Source of the DNA: Thalassobius vesicularis
GTDB taxonomy: Bacteria; Pseudomonadota; Alphaproteobacteria; Rhodobacterales; Rhodobacteraceae
Reading direction: 5' to 3'
Length of the DNA: 64,000 nt
NCBI RefSeq assembly: GCF_004799325.1
Contig: NZ_SSMD01000004.1
Location: 248,001 to 312,000 of the forward strand
Part shown: piece after piece, positions 42,629-51,850 of the stretch
Layout: the number at the start of each line of letters is the position of its first letter
Position numbering within the stretch: the first letter of the stretch is position 1
Made by a program: the position numbers and the translations under genes
Notes under the pieces: model-generated
The model's database searches: none
What the model was told of the DNA's origin: nothing
The model's input: only the letters and a program-made list of their open reading frames with translations

Positions 42629-43935
42629 TCGCGCGTTTTATTCTGTCGCTGGGCCTGTTGCTGGCCGCTTTGCCGGCCTGGGCCGACGTGAATATCCAGC
42701 AGGTGACCTCGGCCAGTGGGCTGAAGGCGTGGCTGGTCGAGGATCACACCATCCCCTTCACCGCGCTGGAGCTGCGGTTCCGTGGCGGCGCGCGTCTGGA
42801 TGCGGCGGACAAATCGGGCGCGACGAACCTGATGGTCGGGCTGCTGGAGGAAGGCGCGGGTGACCGTGATTCTCGCCAGTTCGCCCGCGCGCTGGAGGAG
42901 CTGGCCGCGAGTTTCGGCTATGACCTTTCGGACGATTTCACCTCGGTCTCGGCCAAGTTCCTGACGGAGAACCGGGACCAGGCGGTGGCGCTGCTGCGCG
43001 ACAGTCTGATTGCCCCGCGCTTTGACGAGGACGCGGTGGAGCGCGTGCGCCAGCAGGTTCTGTCGGGCATCATGTCCGATGACAAAGACCCGCGCGACAT
43101 CGCCTCGCGCCAGTTCCGAGAGCTGGTTTATGGCGACCACCCCTATGCCCGTCCGCAAAGCGGCACCGCCGAAACGGTGACGGCGCTGACCCGTGATGAC
43201 TTGATCGCTGCGCATAAGTCCGCGCTGACCCGCGACCGGGTCTATATCGGCGCGGTGGGGGATATCACTCCGGACGAGCTGGCGCAGCTGATGGACACGC
43301 TGCTGGCCGATCTGCCCGCAACCGGGCCCGAACTGCCCGCCGCCGCAGCGCTGAACCTGCCCGGCGGCGTGCAAGTGACCGATTACCAGACCCCGCAATC
43401 GGTGGTGCTGTTCGCGCAACCCGGCATCAGTCAGGACGACCCGGATTTCTTTCCGGCCTTCGTGCTGGACCTGATCCTGGGTGGTGGCGGTTTCGAAAGC
43501 CGGCTGATGCACGAGGTGCGCGAAAAACGCGGGCTGACCTATGGCGTCTACACCTACCTGGCCGACAAGGACGGGGCGCAGTTGTGGATGGGCTCGGTCG
43601 CGTCAGGGAACGAGCGCGTGGCGCAGGCCGTTCAGGTGATCCGCGACGAATGGCAGAAGCTGCAAGAGCACGGCGTGACCCAGAAAGAGCTGGACGACGC
43701 CAAGACCTATCTGACCGGCGCCTATCCGCTGCGGTTCGACGGCAACGCGCAGATCGCGCAAATCCTGGTGGGGATGCAGACCTCGGGGCGGCCGATCGAC
43801 TATATCGCCACCCGCAACGACAAGGTGAACGCGGTGACGCTGGAGGATATCCAGCGCGTCGCCAAGCGGCTGGTGGACCCGGCGCACCTGACCTTTGTCA
43901 TCGTGGGTCAGCCGCAGGACCTGCCCGCGAACTGA
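42625..43935 (+). CDS. M16-family protein, non-catalytic partner
   Basis: A 436-residue M16 paralogue with a signal peptide (ARFILSLGLLLAALPAWA). At the place of the HxxEH zinc motif the sequence is NLMVGLLEEGAGDRD, so the metal ligands are lost. The glycine-rich LILGGGGFESRLMHEVREKRGLTYGVYTYL loop (quoted in parts: LGGGGFESRLMHEVREKRG), typical of the non-catalytic subunit that helps bind substrate, is well conserved. It starts at ATG 42625, overlapping the catalytic gene. Such active/inactive pairs are common in alphaproteobacteria. Confidence 0.93.
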   Translation: MIARFILSLGLLLAALPAWADVNIQQVTSASGLKAWLVEDHTIPFTALELRFRGGARLDAADKSGATNLMVGLLEEGAGDRDSRQFARALEELAASFGYDLSDDFTSVSAKFLTENRDQAVALLRDSLIAPRFDEDAVERVRQQVLSGIMSDDKDPRDIASRQFRELVYGDHPYARPQSGTAETVTALTRDDLIAAHKSALTRDRVYIGAVGDITPDELAQLMDTLLADLPATGPELPAAAALNLPGGVQVTDYQTPQSVVLFAQPGISQDDPDFFPAFVLDLILGGGGFESRLMHEVREKRGLTYGVYTYLADKDGAQLWMGSVASGNERVAQAVQVIRDEWQKLQEHGVTQKELDDAKTYLTGAYPLRFDGNAQIAQILVGMQTSGRPIDYIATRNDKVNAVTLEDIQRVAKRLVDPAHLTFVIVGQPQDLPAN

Positions 43936-43982
43936 ACGAAATACCTGTCGCTGCGCCCGCGTTTCTGGTTTAAGGCGGGCGC

Positions 43983-45089
43983 ATGACACACCCCCGTTTC
44001 GAGATTTTCCTGGTCGCCACCCCCGGGTTGGAGGCCCCCCTGCTGGCCGAGGCTCATGAGGCCGGTTTCGCCGGTGCCACGCTGATTCCCGGCGGCGTCA
44101 CCTTTCAGGGCGGCTGGCCGGATGTCTGGCGCGCCAATCTGGTGCTGCGCGGTGCGACGCGGGTGCTGGCGCGGATCGGGGAATTCCGGGCGTTCCATCT
44201 GGCGCAGCTGGACAAGCGGGCGACGAAATTCGACTGGCGCGCGGTGCTGCGCCCGGATGTGCCGGTGCGGGTCGAGGCGACCTCGAAACGATCAAAGATT
44301 TACCACGCAGGGGCTGCGGCCCAACGGGTCGAGGGCGCGCTGACGACGGCGGGCATCCCCCTGTCACCCGAGGCCGATCTGGTGCTGAAGCTGCGGATCG
44401 ACGACAACCTGTGCACCTTCAGCGTCGATACCTCGGGCGAAAGCCTGCACAAGCGCGGGCACAAAGAGGCCGTGAACAAGGCCCCCATGCGCGAGACGAT
44501 GGCGGCGATGTTCCTGCGCCAATGCGGGTTTGACGGCACGCAAACGGTGCTGGACCCGATGTGCGGCTCGGGGACGTTTGTCATCGAGGCGGCCGAGATG
44601 GCGGCGGGTCTGGCCCCCGGACGCACCCGCGATTTCGCGTTCCAGCGGCTGGCCAGCTATGACGAGGCAGCCTGGACGCAGATGAAGGCGGCGGTGAAAA
44701 CGCGCCAGCCTGCGGCGCGGTTCTATGGTTCCGACCGGGATGCCGGAGCGATCCGGATGAGCCAAGCCAATGCCGAACGCGCGGGTGTCAGCGCCTGGAC
44801 CGAGTTCCAGACCCTGCCAATCAGCGACATCACCCCGCCCGCCGGCCCCGCCGGGCTGATCATCGGCAACCCGCCCTACGGCGCGCGAATCGGTAATAAA
44901 AAGCCGCTGTTCGCGCTCTATGGCTCGATGGGGACGGTGCTGAAGGAACGGTTCCGGGGCTGGCGCGTCGCGATCATCACCTCGGACCCCGGTCTGGCCA
45001 AGGCGACGGCGCTGCCGTTCCTGCCCAAGGGCCCGTCGATCGCGCATGGCGGGCTGAAGGTGGACCTGTACCGCACCGATCCGCTGTAA
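43983..45089 (+). CDS. THUMP-domain class I RNA methyltransferase (RlmL-like, m2G)
   Basis: A 368-residue RNA methyltransferase related to the N-terminal half of E. coli RlmKL. Residues ~5-160 comprise the ferredoxin-like and THUMP RNA-binding part (FLVATPGLEAPLLAEAHEAG, SKIYHAGAAAQRVEGAL). The methylase half carries LDPMCGSGTFVIEAAEMA near residue 192 and the catalytic IIGNPPYGAR near residue 293, the N-P-P-Y motif of exocyclic-amine methylation. It probably makes an m2G in 23S rRNA. ATG 43983, 47 nt after the M16 pair. Confidence 0.9.
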   Translation: MTHPRFEIFLVATPGLEAPLLAEAHEAGFAGATLIPGGVTFQGGWPDVWRANLVLRGATRVLARIGEFRAFHLAQLDKRATKFDWRAVLRPDVPVRVEATSKRSKIYHAGAAAQRVEGALTTAGIPLSPEADLVLKLRIDDNLCTFSVDTSGESLHKRGHKEAVNKAPMRETMAAMFLRQCGFDGTQTVLDPMCGSGTFVIEAAEMAAGLAPGRTRDFAFQRLASYDEAAWTQMKAAVKTRQPAARFYGSDRDAGAIRMSQANAERAGVSAWTEFQTLPISDITPPAGPAGLIIGNPPYGARIGNKKPLFALYGSMGTVLKERFRGWRVAIITSDPGLAKATALPFLPKGPSIAHGGLKVDLYRTDPL

Positions 45090-45192
45090 GCGAAATCCCC
45101 GCATGCGGAACATTACATAACAAAGCAAGTTTCGCATTGATGGTTACAAATGTAACAAATATCCCCTTCGGAAACACCCCGAGGAGGACCCC

Positions 45193-45735
45193 ATGAAGAT
45201 CGAACAAATCCACCACGTCGCCTATCGCTGCAAGGACGCCAAGCAGACGGTCGAGTGGTATCGCGACATGCTGAACATGGATTTCATCCTGGCGATTGCC
45301 GAGGATCACGTGCCCTCGACCCACGAGCCGGACCCCTACATGCACATCTTCCTGGATGCCGGAAATGGCAACGTACTGGCCTTCTTTGAACTGCCGACCA
45401 AGCCCGAAATGGGCCGTGATCCGAACACCCCGATCTGGGTGCAGCACATCGCGTTCAAGGTGAAGGACCGCGACGAACTGGTCGCCTTCAAAGAGCATCT
45501 GGAGGCCAAGGGGGTCGAGGTGCTGGGCGTGACCGATCACTCGATCTTCCACTCGATCTATTTCTTCGATCCGAACGGCCACCGCGTGGAACTGGCCTGC
45601 CCGGATCCCGAAGAAGAGGCGATGCTGGCCCGTCTGGACAGCGTGAAGTGGGACATGCTGGAGGAATGGTCGCGCACCAAGAAAGCCCCCAAACACGCGG
45701 AATGGATGCACGCCAAGGAACTGTCGGACGTGTAA
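45193..45735 (+). CDS. VOC superfamily protein (glyoxalase/dioxygenase fold)
   Basis: A 180-residue single vicinal-oxygen-chelate protein. The two beta-alpha-beta-beta-beta modules start with IEQIHHVAYRCKDAKQTVEWYRD and IWVQHIAFKVKDRDELVAF. Possible metal ligands are H7 or H8, E78-region FFELP and a late YFFDPNGHRVELAC glutamate. The C-terminal ~35 residues extend beyond the usual domain (KAPKHAEWMHAKEL). The substrate is unknown; relatives include glyoxalase I and extradiol dioxygenases. ATG 45193 has GAGGAGG upstream. It ends at a terminator hairpin. Confidence 0.85.
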   Translation: MKIEQIHHVAYRCKDAKQTVEWYRDMLNMDFILAIAEDHVPSTHEPDPYMHIFLDAGNGNVLAFFELPTKPEMGRDPNTPIWVQHIAFKVKDRDELVAFKEHLEAKGVEVLGVTDHSIFHSIYFFDPNGHRVELACPDPEEEAMLARLDSVKWDMLEEWSRTKKAPKHAEWMHAKELSDV

Positions 45736-45770
45736 GTCACCGCGGAATCGAGGCCGAAGGCCGCCGCGCC

Positions 45771-45806
45771 ATCGCCAGTCCGTCCCGCGGGCTGGCGATT
45801 TTGTTT
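45771..45806 (+). terminator. Rho-independent terminator after the VOC gene
   Basis: ATCGCCAG (45771-45778) pairs with CTGGCGAT (45792-45799), extended by CCG/CGG, followed by TTTTGTTTT. The rest of the 165-nt gap to 45900 repeats the arm sequence (see finding at 45771-45894). Confidence 0.8.
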
Positions 45807-45900
45807 TGGCACGATCTGTTTCGGCGTTTGCCGGATTTGGCGGGGATAAAGCGCCTCGCTCCTCCGGTGGATCGCCATCCCCCGGACTGGCGATGACTCG

Positions 45901-48240
45901 TCAGCCCTCGCCGTAGGGCACCCAGATGGTCTTGATCTCGGTCGCGGCGTCCATGACGGCGCGGCTGTGGTCGGCCTGCCAGTCGCGGGCATGGCCATTG
46001 TTGACCCAGGTGCGTTTCAGGTTCCCGGCGCTGGCGCGTTCGATGGTGGCGGACAGGTCGGTGGAGGAGAAGCTCCAGACCGCGTCCACGTCCATATGGC
46101 TGGCCAGCGTCGGGGCCAGATCGGCATGCGGGCCTGTCAGGATGTTGACGACCCCGGCGGGCACGTCGGACGTGTCCAGCACCTGGTAGAAATCGGTGGC
46201 GGCCAGCGGGAAGGGCTGGCTGGCGCACAGCACCACGCGGTTGCCCATCGCAATCGCCGGGGCCATGACCGAGATCAGGCCCAGCAGCGGCGCTTCGTCC
46301 GGGCACAGCGCACCGATGACGCCGACGGGTTCGTGCATCGCCATGGCGACGCCCCGGATCGGGACGGATTTCACCGCGCCGTCCAGCTTGTCGGCCCATG
46401 CGGCGGCGGTGAACAGGCGGGTGATCGCGGTCTCGACCTCTTGCGCGCCCTGACGGGTGCCGGTCAGCGCGTCGATCCGGGCAGCAAATTCGCTGGCGCG
46501 GGAGGAGAGGTTCTCGGCGATGTAATACAGGATTTGCGCGCGCAGATGGGCGGTGGATTTGGCCCAGCCTGACGCACCGCGCGCCGCCTCGACCGCGTTG
46601 CGGATGTCCTTGCGGCTGGCGATGGGGGCGTGGCCCAACAGCTTGCCGGACTTGCCATAGATGGCCTGCGAGTAGCCGCCATCAGGGCGCGCCTGCTTGC
46701 CGCCGATATAGAGTTTCGGGGTGCGGTCGATCCCGTCGGCGGCACCGTCGCCCTCGTAGGCCGCGATCGGGGCCAGTGGTTTGGGCTTGCCGGTGGGCTT
46801 GGTGTAGGCGCGCAGGCCTTCCCATCCGCCCTCGCGGCCAAATCCGCTGTCGCGGATGCCGCCGAACCCGGCGGCAGCGTCGAACAGGTTGGTGGCGTTC
46901 ACCCAGACCACCCCGGCAGCCAGTTTCGGCGCGATGTCGAGGGCGAGGTTCACGTTTTCTGTCCAGACCGTGGCGGCCAGCCCGTAACGGGTGTTGTTGG
47001 CGATCTGCACGGCCTCGGCCGGGGTGCGGAAGGTCGTGGACACCAGCACGGGACCAAAGATTTCGTCCTGCATCAGGCGATGCGCGGGGTCCAGCCCGGT
47101 GATCAGGGTTGGCGGGTAGTAGCACCCCTCGGCCGGCAGTTGGGCGTTGACGCGGAAGGTTTCGCCATCGGTGTTGCTGTCGACCATGTCACGGATGGTC
47201 TGCAGCTGGATCGGGTCGGCCAGCGCGCCCATGTCGATGCTTTTGTCCAGCGGGTTACCGATGCGCAGGGTCTGCATCCGGGCGCGCAGCTTGTCGTGGA
47301 ATCGCGCGGCGATGCCTTCCTGCACCAACAGACGTGATCCGGCGCAGCAGACCTGTCCCTGATTGAACCAGATCGCATCGACCAGCCCCTCGATGGCGGA
47401 ATCCAGATCGGCGTCGTCGAACACGATGTAGGGGGATTTGCCGCCCAGTTCCAATGTCAGCGCCTTGCCGCTGCCAGCGGTTGCGGCGCGGATCTGGCGG
47501 CCGACCTCGGTCGAGCCGGTGAAGGCGATCTTGTCGATGCCGGGATGGGCGGTGATCATCTGACCGACCGCGCCGTCGCCGGTGACGATGTTGACGACGC
47601 CCTTGGGCAGGCCCGCCTGACGGCAGATGTCGGCGAAGAGTAAGGCTGTGAGCGAGGTATACTCGGCCGGTTTCAGCACCACGGTGTTACCCATCGCCAG
47701 CGCGGGCGCGACCTTCCACGCCAGCATCAAGAGAGGGAAGTTCCACGGGATGATCTGGCCGCAGACACCCAATGCCTCGCGCCCCGACAGTTCGCTGTCC
47801 ATCAGCTGGGCCATGCCGGCGTGATAGTAGAAATGCCGCTGCGCCAGCGGGATGTCGATGTCGCGCGATTCCCGGATCGGTTTGCCGTTGTCCAGCGTCT
47901 CAAGCACCGCGAACAGGCGGGCGTGTTTTTGCAGCAGGCGGGCGAGGGCATAGAGGTGGCGGGCGCGGCCATGTCCGCCCAGTTTCGCCCATTTCGGCTG
48001 TGCCTTGCGGGCGGCGGCAACGGCGGCGTCCACATCGGCTTGGGTGGCCTGAGTCAGGGTGGCGAGGGTTTCACCGGTGGCGGGGTTTTTCGAGTCGAAT
48101 CCGTCGCCGGGTTCGGTGAATGCGCCGTTGATGAAATGCCCGAAGCGGTCGCCTTGATCGACCAGCCAGGCCAGTGCATCAGCAGCGGATTCGGGGGCGG
48201 GGCCGTAGTCCATGGTTTCGAAGATATCTTTGACAGTCAT
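45901..48240 (-). CDS. Tandem-domain aldehyde dehydrogenase (active domain plus truncated second domain)
   Basis: A 779-residue protein. Residues ~30-500 form a complete aldehyde dehydrogenase: [20 protein letters not shown], the general-base glutamate in [16 protein letters not shown] and the catalytic cysteine in [13 protein letters not shown]. Residues ~515-779 form a second, partial domain ([39 protein letters not shown]) that ends where the catalytic half should start, with no cysteine nucleophile ([11 protein letters not shown]). ATG 48240 begins [13 protein letters not shown]; the longer frame overlaps deoC. It lies 4 nt after deoC, so it may oxidise acetaldehyde released by the aldolase, which is an inference. 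Confidence 0.9.
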   Translation of the reverse strand: MTVKDIFETMDYGPAPESAADALAWLVDQGDRFGHFINGAFTEPGDGFDSKNPATGETLATLTQATQADVDAAVAAARKAQPKWAKLGGHGRARHLYALARLLQKHARLFAVLETLDNGKPIRESRDIDIPLAQRHFYYHAGMAQLMDSELSGREALGVCGQIIPWNFPLLMLAWKVAPALAMGNTVVLKPAEYTSLTALLFADICRQAGLPKGVVNIVTGDGAVGQMITAHPGIDKIAFTGSTEVGRQIRAATAGSGKALTLELGGKSPYIVFDDADLDSAIEGLVDAIWFNQGQVCCAGSRLLVQEGIAARFHDKLRARMQTLRIGNPLDKSIDMGALADPIQLQTIRDMVDSNTDGETFRVNAQLPAEGCYYPPTLITGLDPAHRLMQDEIFGPVLVSTTFRTPAEAVQIANNTRYGLAATVWTENVNLALDIAPKLAAGVVWVNATNLFDAAAGFGGIRDSGFGREGGWEGLRAYTKPTGKPKPLAPIAAYEGDGAADGIDRTPKLYIGGKQARPDGGYSQAIYGKSGKLLGHAPIASRKDIRNAVEAARGASGWAKSTAHLRAQILYYIAENLSSRASEFAARIDALTGTRQGAQEVETAITRLFTAAAWADKLDGAVKSVPIRGVAMAMHEPVGVIGALCPDEAPLLGLISVMAPAIAMGNRVVLCASQPFPLAATDFYQVLDTSDVPAGVVNILTGPHADLAPTLASHMDVDAVWSFSSTDLSATIERASAGNLKRTWVNNGHARDWQADHSRAVMDAATEIKTIWVPYGEG

Positions 48241-48244
48241 GTGC

Positions 48245-49234
48245 TTAGCCCATCGGATGGCGGTAAGAGGCAGAGTAGGCGCCGGTAACGTGATGCTCCA
48301 GCTGGCGCTCGATATCGCCCAGCAGGGACGAGGCGCCAAAGCGGAACAGGTCGGGTTGCAGCCAGCGATTGCCCAGCTCTTCCTTGATCAGGGACAGGTA
48401 AACCAGCGAGTCCTTGGCCTTGGAAATCCCGCCCGCCGGTTTGTAGCCGACGCGATAGCCGGTGCGGTCATAATAGTCGCGGATGGCGCGGATCATCACC
48501 AGGCTGACGGGCAGGGTGGCGTTGACGCTTTCCTTGCCGGTCGAGGTCTTGATGAAATCGGCCCCGGCCATCATGCAGATCAGGCTGGCACGGGCGACGT
48601 TGCGCAGGCTACCCAACTCTCCGGTGGCGAGGATCGCTTTGACATGGGCATCGCCACAGGCGGCGCGGAAGGTCTTCATCTCGTCATACAGCGCCTGCCA
48701 GTCGCCGGTCAGGACGTGGCGGCGCGAGATCACGATGTCGATCTCATGCGCCCCGGCCTTCACGCTTTCCTCGATCTCGGCGACGCGCAGGTGGAAGGGC
48801 GACAGGCCCGCCGGGAAGCCGGTCGAGACGGCAGCGACGGGGATGCCCGAGCCCTTCAGCGCCTCGACGGCAGGGGCGATCATGTCGTGATAGACGCAGA
48901 CGGCGCCGACGGTCAGACCCTGCATCCCCAGCGCCTGCAACAGGTCGGCGCGGACGGGTTGGCGGGCCTTGGCGCACAGGCGCTGGACGCGGCCTGCGGT
49001 GTCATCGCCAGCCAGCGTGGTCAGGTCGATGCACGAGATCGCCTTGCACAGCCACGCGGCCTGATAGTCCTTTTTCACGCTGCGACGGCCCGGCAGGGTG
49101 GCGGCGCGCCGCTCGATCGCCGAGGTGTTGGCCTGCGCGGTGCGCACCCAGTCCAGGTCCAACTCCATCCCCGGATTGCGGGGTTCGGTCAGCTGCGGCA
49201 GATGGGTTTGAATGACTTGGGGTTCGGTGTGCAC
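48245..49234 (-). CDS. deoC: Deoxyribose-phosphate aldolase
   Basis: A 329-residue DeoC that splits 2-deoxyribose-5-phosphate to glyceraldehyde-3-phosphate and acetaldehyde. The (beta/alpha)8 motifs include VGAVCVYHDMIAPAVEAL, HEIDIVISR, VKAILATGELG (Schiff-base lysine region), GADFIKTSTGKESVNATLP and GYKPAGGISKAKDSL with the second lysine. It starts at GTG 49234. The N-terminal ~50 residues are longer than in short E. coli-type enzymes, as in the eukaryote-like DeoC branch. It is directly upstream of the tandem ALDH, an arrangement that would remove the acetaldehyde. Confidence 0.95.
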   Translation of the reverse strand: MHTEPQVIQTHLPQLTEPRNPGMELDLDWVRTAQANTSAIERRAATLPGRRSVKKDYQAAWLCKAISCIDLTTLAGDDTAGRVQRLCAKARQPVRADLLQALGMQGLTVGAVCVYHDMIAPAVEALKGSGIPVAAVSTGFPAGLSPFHLRVAEIEESVKAGAHEIDIVISRRHVLTGDWQALYDEMKTFRAACGDAHVKAILATGELGSLRNVARASLICMMAGADFIKTSTGKESVNATLPVSLVMIRAIRDYYDRTGYRVGYKPAGGISKAKDSLVYLSLIKEELGNRWLQPDLFRFGASSLLGDIERQLEHHVTGAYSASYRHPMG

Positions 49235-49306
49235 CGGTCCCTCCCTTCGCGGTTTCGCGGGCAGGGTGACACGGGCGCGGGGCGATTGGCAAGGCAGGGC
49301 GTGGGG

Positions 49307-49993
49307 TCAGGCGGTGCGCAGCGCGATCAGCCCGCGCGGGCTGGGGTCGTCATGCAAGGTGACGGGAACGCCCTGCGCACGCAGCCCTTCGGCATAGGAT
49401 TGGGACAAGGGGGTGTCGGACAGGATCGCGACCTGCTGACCCAGCCACCAAGCGCGGGCGGCGCCCATCTCGGCCCCGATCAGGTGACCGGTTTGGGCCG
49501 CGGGATCGGCCTCTGAGGCGGCCAGATGCGCGGCCAGACGTTCGGGGCGCGACAGGGTTTCGGCCAGAGCGCCCGGACTTGCGCCGTCAGGGCAGGCAAG
49601 GGCATGGATCAGGCGGGGCGTCAGGAAGGTCTGAAACCCGACCAGTTCGCGCGCGGACAGCAGGCACCAGTAGCTGTGCGATCCCGTCAGGATCAGCGCC
49701 ACGCCGTCCCAATCGGCATGATCCGTCTGAAACCCCAGCAGTTGCAGGCGTTGCGGCGCGGGCAGGCGGCTGGTTCCGTCTTGCAGGTCCACAAACGCGC
49801 CAGCGGGGGCGAGTTTCGCGGGAACGCTTGCCACCTGACGCGAGGGAGCGACGGCGATCACGTCCGCCTCGCCCAGGTCGGCCAGGATTGCATCGGCGGT
49901 CAGGCCCGTCGCCTCGGACACCACCGTGTCGCCGCGAAAGCCCCAGCCACGCACGCCGTTCTTGTCTTCGATGATACCGATCCAGTCGCTCAT
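49307..49993 (-). CDS. Degenerate 2-dehydro-3-deoxygalactonokinase (DgoK)-like protein
   Basis: A 228-residue protein whose C-terminal two thirds resemble DgoK (WDGVALILTGSHSYWCLLSA then ELVGFQTFLTPRLIHAL, and GHLIGAEMGAAR near residue 165). True DgoK is about 300 residues and begins with a DWGTSNLR-type phosphate loop; here the corresponding start is DWIGIIEDKNGVRGWGF, with the Gly-Thr-Ser lost, and about 70 residues of the N-terminal half are missing. It is probably not an active kinase. ATG 49993 is used. It is 72 nt upstream of deoC on the same strand and 35 nt downstream of the SulP gene. Function unknown. Confidence 0.7.
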   Translation of the reverse strand: MSDWIGIIEDKNGVRGWGFRGDTVVSEATGLTADAILADLGEADVIAVAPSRQVASVPAKLAPAGAFVDLQDGTSRLPAPQRLQLLGFQTDHADWDGVALILTGSHSYWCLLSARELVGFQTFLTPRLIHALACPDGASPGALAETLSRPERLAAHLAASEADPAAQTGHLIGAEMGAARAWWLGQQVAILSDTPLSQSYAEGLRAQGVPVTLHDDPSPRGLIALRTA

Positions 49994-50028
49994 GCCCCGC
50001 AGATAGGACCCGCGGGGCATGGCGTCAA

Positions 50029-51780
50029 TCACTGCGCCGCCATCGCGGACGGGCGTGCCAGTTTGATGACCGCGTCATACTGGGCCAGGAAGACCTCTCC
50101 GGTCAGTTCCTCAAGGAAATGGCTGCGCTTGAGGCGGTCCATCACGGGGCCTTTCACCTCGGTCAGGTGCAGCTTGATGCCCAGATCCTTGAGGCGGGTG
50201 TTGATCGCCTCAAGGCTTTCCAGCGCGGACATGTCGATTTCATTCACGGCCGAGCACATCAGCACCACATGCCGAATCGGCTGATCGCAAGCGATGCGGT
50301 TGTAGATGTAATCCTCGAGGAACCGGGCATTGGCGAAATACAGGCTTTCGTCGATGCGCAGGGTCACGATCTCGGGGTGGGTTTCGACCTTGTGGCGCAG
50401 GATGTTGCGGAAATGGTGGGTGCCGGGGACCAGGCCCACCTCGGCCACGTGCGGGCGCGAGGTTTTATAGAGGAACAGGCCGATCGACAGGATCACGCCT
50501 GCGGACACGCCCATTTCCACACCAAAGCCCAGCGTCAGCAGGATGGTCGCGGCCACGGCGGCGAAATCGACCTTGGAGTAGGTCCAGGTCTTTTTCAGGA
50601 TCGAGAAATCGACCAGCGACAGCACGGCGACGATGATCGTGGCGGCCAGCGTCGCCTGCGGCAGGAAGTACAGCAGCGGGGTCAGCAACAGGGCGGCCAG
50701 CAGGATGCCGACGGCGGTAAAGGCACCGGCAGCCGGGGTTTCAGCGCCCGCGTCGAAGTTGACGACCGAGCGCGCAAAGCCGCCTGTCACCGGGTAGCCG
50801 CCGGTCAGCGCGGCCGCGATGTTCGAGGTGCCAAGGCCCACCAGTTCCTGGTCGGGCACGATGCGCTGGCGTTTCTTGGTGGCCAGGGTTTGCGCGACCG
50901 AGACGGACTCGACAAAGCCGATGATCGAGATCAGCACCGCCGACATGAACAGCGACGACCACATGCCCGCATCGAACGAGGGCAGGGTCAGCGGCGGCAG
51001 GCCCATCGGCACGTCACCGACGATCTTCACGCCTTTGTCCTGAAGCCCGAAGGCAAAGGTCACCAGCGTGGTCACGGCAACGGCGCCCACGGGGCCCGCC
51101 TTGGCCAGAATGTCGGCCAGGCGGGGCTTCAGGCCCAGGCTGAGCAGCAGAGGTTTCAGCCCCTTGCGGACCCAGAACAGAAAGCCGGTGGTGGCAAGGC
51201 CGATGAACAGGGTGATCGGGTTGGCCAGGTGCTGGTTTTCGAACAGCGAGACGGTCAGCTGGATCAGGTTGTGACCCTCGGCCTTGATCCCGAAGATGTG
51301 CTTCAGCTGCGAGGTCGCGATCAGCACGCCCGAGGCGGTGATGAAGCCCGCAATCACCGGGTGGGACAGGAAATTCGCCAGAAAGCCCAGCCGGAAGATC
51401 CCCATCACGGTCAGCAGTAGACCCGACAGAAAGGCCAGCGTGATCGCGGCGGCGGCGTATTCGGGCGTGCCTTGCACCGCGATATTGCCCACGGCGGCGG
51501 CGGTCATCAGCGACACCACGGCCACCGGACCCACGGCCAGCGCGCGCGAGGTGCCGAAGATCGCGTAGGCCACCAGCGGCAGGATCGACGCGTACAGCCC
51601 CATCTCGGCTGGCAGACCCGCCAGCAGCGCATAGGCCAGCGATTGCGGGATCAGCATGATGGTCACGATCAGGGCGGCGACCAGATCGTTGGTCAGCGTG
51701 TCCTTGTCGTAGGTTTTCGACCAGCCCAGGATCGGCAAGTGGCGTTCCAGGGATTTGCGGGTCAGTGTCGGCAAGCGCAT
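50029..51780 (-). CDS. SulP-family anion permease with STAS domain
   Basis: A 583-residue membrane protein. The transmembrane part (about residues 25-430, 11-14 helices) carries the SulP features DLVAALIVTIMLIPQSLAYA LLAGLPAEMGLYAS (in two parts) and GYPVTGGFARSVVNFDAGAETPAAG. The C-terminal ~140 residues form a STAS domain (VVLMCSAVNEIDMSALESLE). SulP proteins import sulfate, bicarbonate or other anions; the branch cannot be told here. Downstream of the sulfide-oxidoreductase-like gene by about 70 nt, so sulfur metabolism is a plausible context. Confidence 0.92.
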   Translation of the reverse strand: MRLPTLTRKSLERHLPILGWSKTYDKDTLTNDLVAALIVTIMLIPQSLAYALLAGLPAEMGLYASILPLVAYAIFGTSRALAVGPVAVVSLMTAAAVGNIAVQGTPEYAAAAITLAFLSGLLLTVMGIFRLGFLANFLSHPVIAGFITASGVLIATSQLKHIFGIKAEGHNLIQLTVSLFENQHLANPITLFIGLATTGFLFWVRKGLKPLLLSLGLKPRLADILAKAGPVGAVAVTTLVTFAFGLQDKGVKIVGDVPMGLPPLTLPSFDAGMWSSLFMSAVLISIIGFVESVSVAQTLATKKRQRIVPDQELVGLGTSNIAAALTGGYPVTGGFARSVVNFDAGAETPAAGAFTAVGILLAALLLTPLLYFLPQATLAATIIVAVLSLVDFSILKKTWTYSKVDFAAVAATILLTLGFGVEMGVSAGVILSIGLFLYKTSRPHVAEVGLVPGTHHFRNILRHKVETHPEIVTLRIDESLYFANARFLEDYIYNRIACDQPIRHVVLMCSAVNEIDMSALESLEAINTRLKDLGIKLHLTEVKGPVMDRLKRSHFLEELTGEVFLAQYDAVIKLARPSAMAAQ

Positions 51781-51850
51781 CGGCTTTGGGTCCTTGCGGG
51801 TGAGGAAAGTCTCAGGGCGGGGAAGGCCCCGCCCTGTTTGTCGTTTTGGG

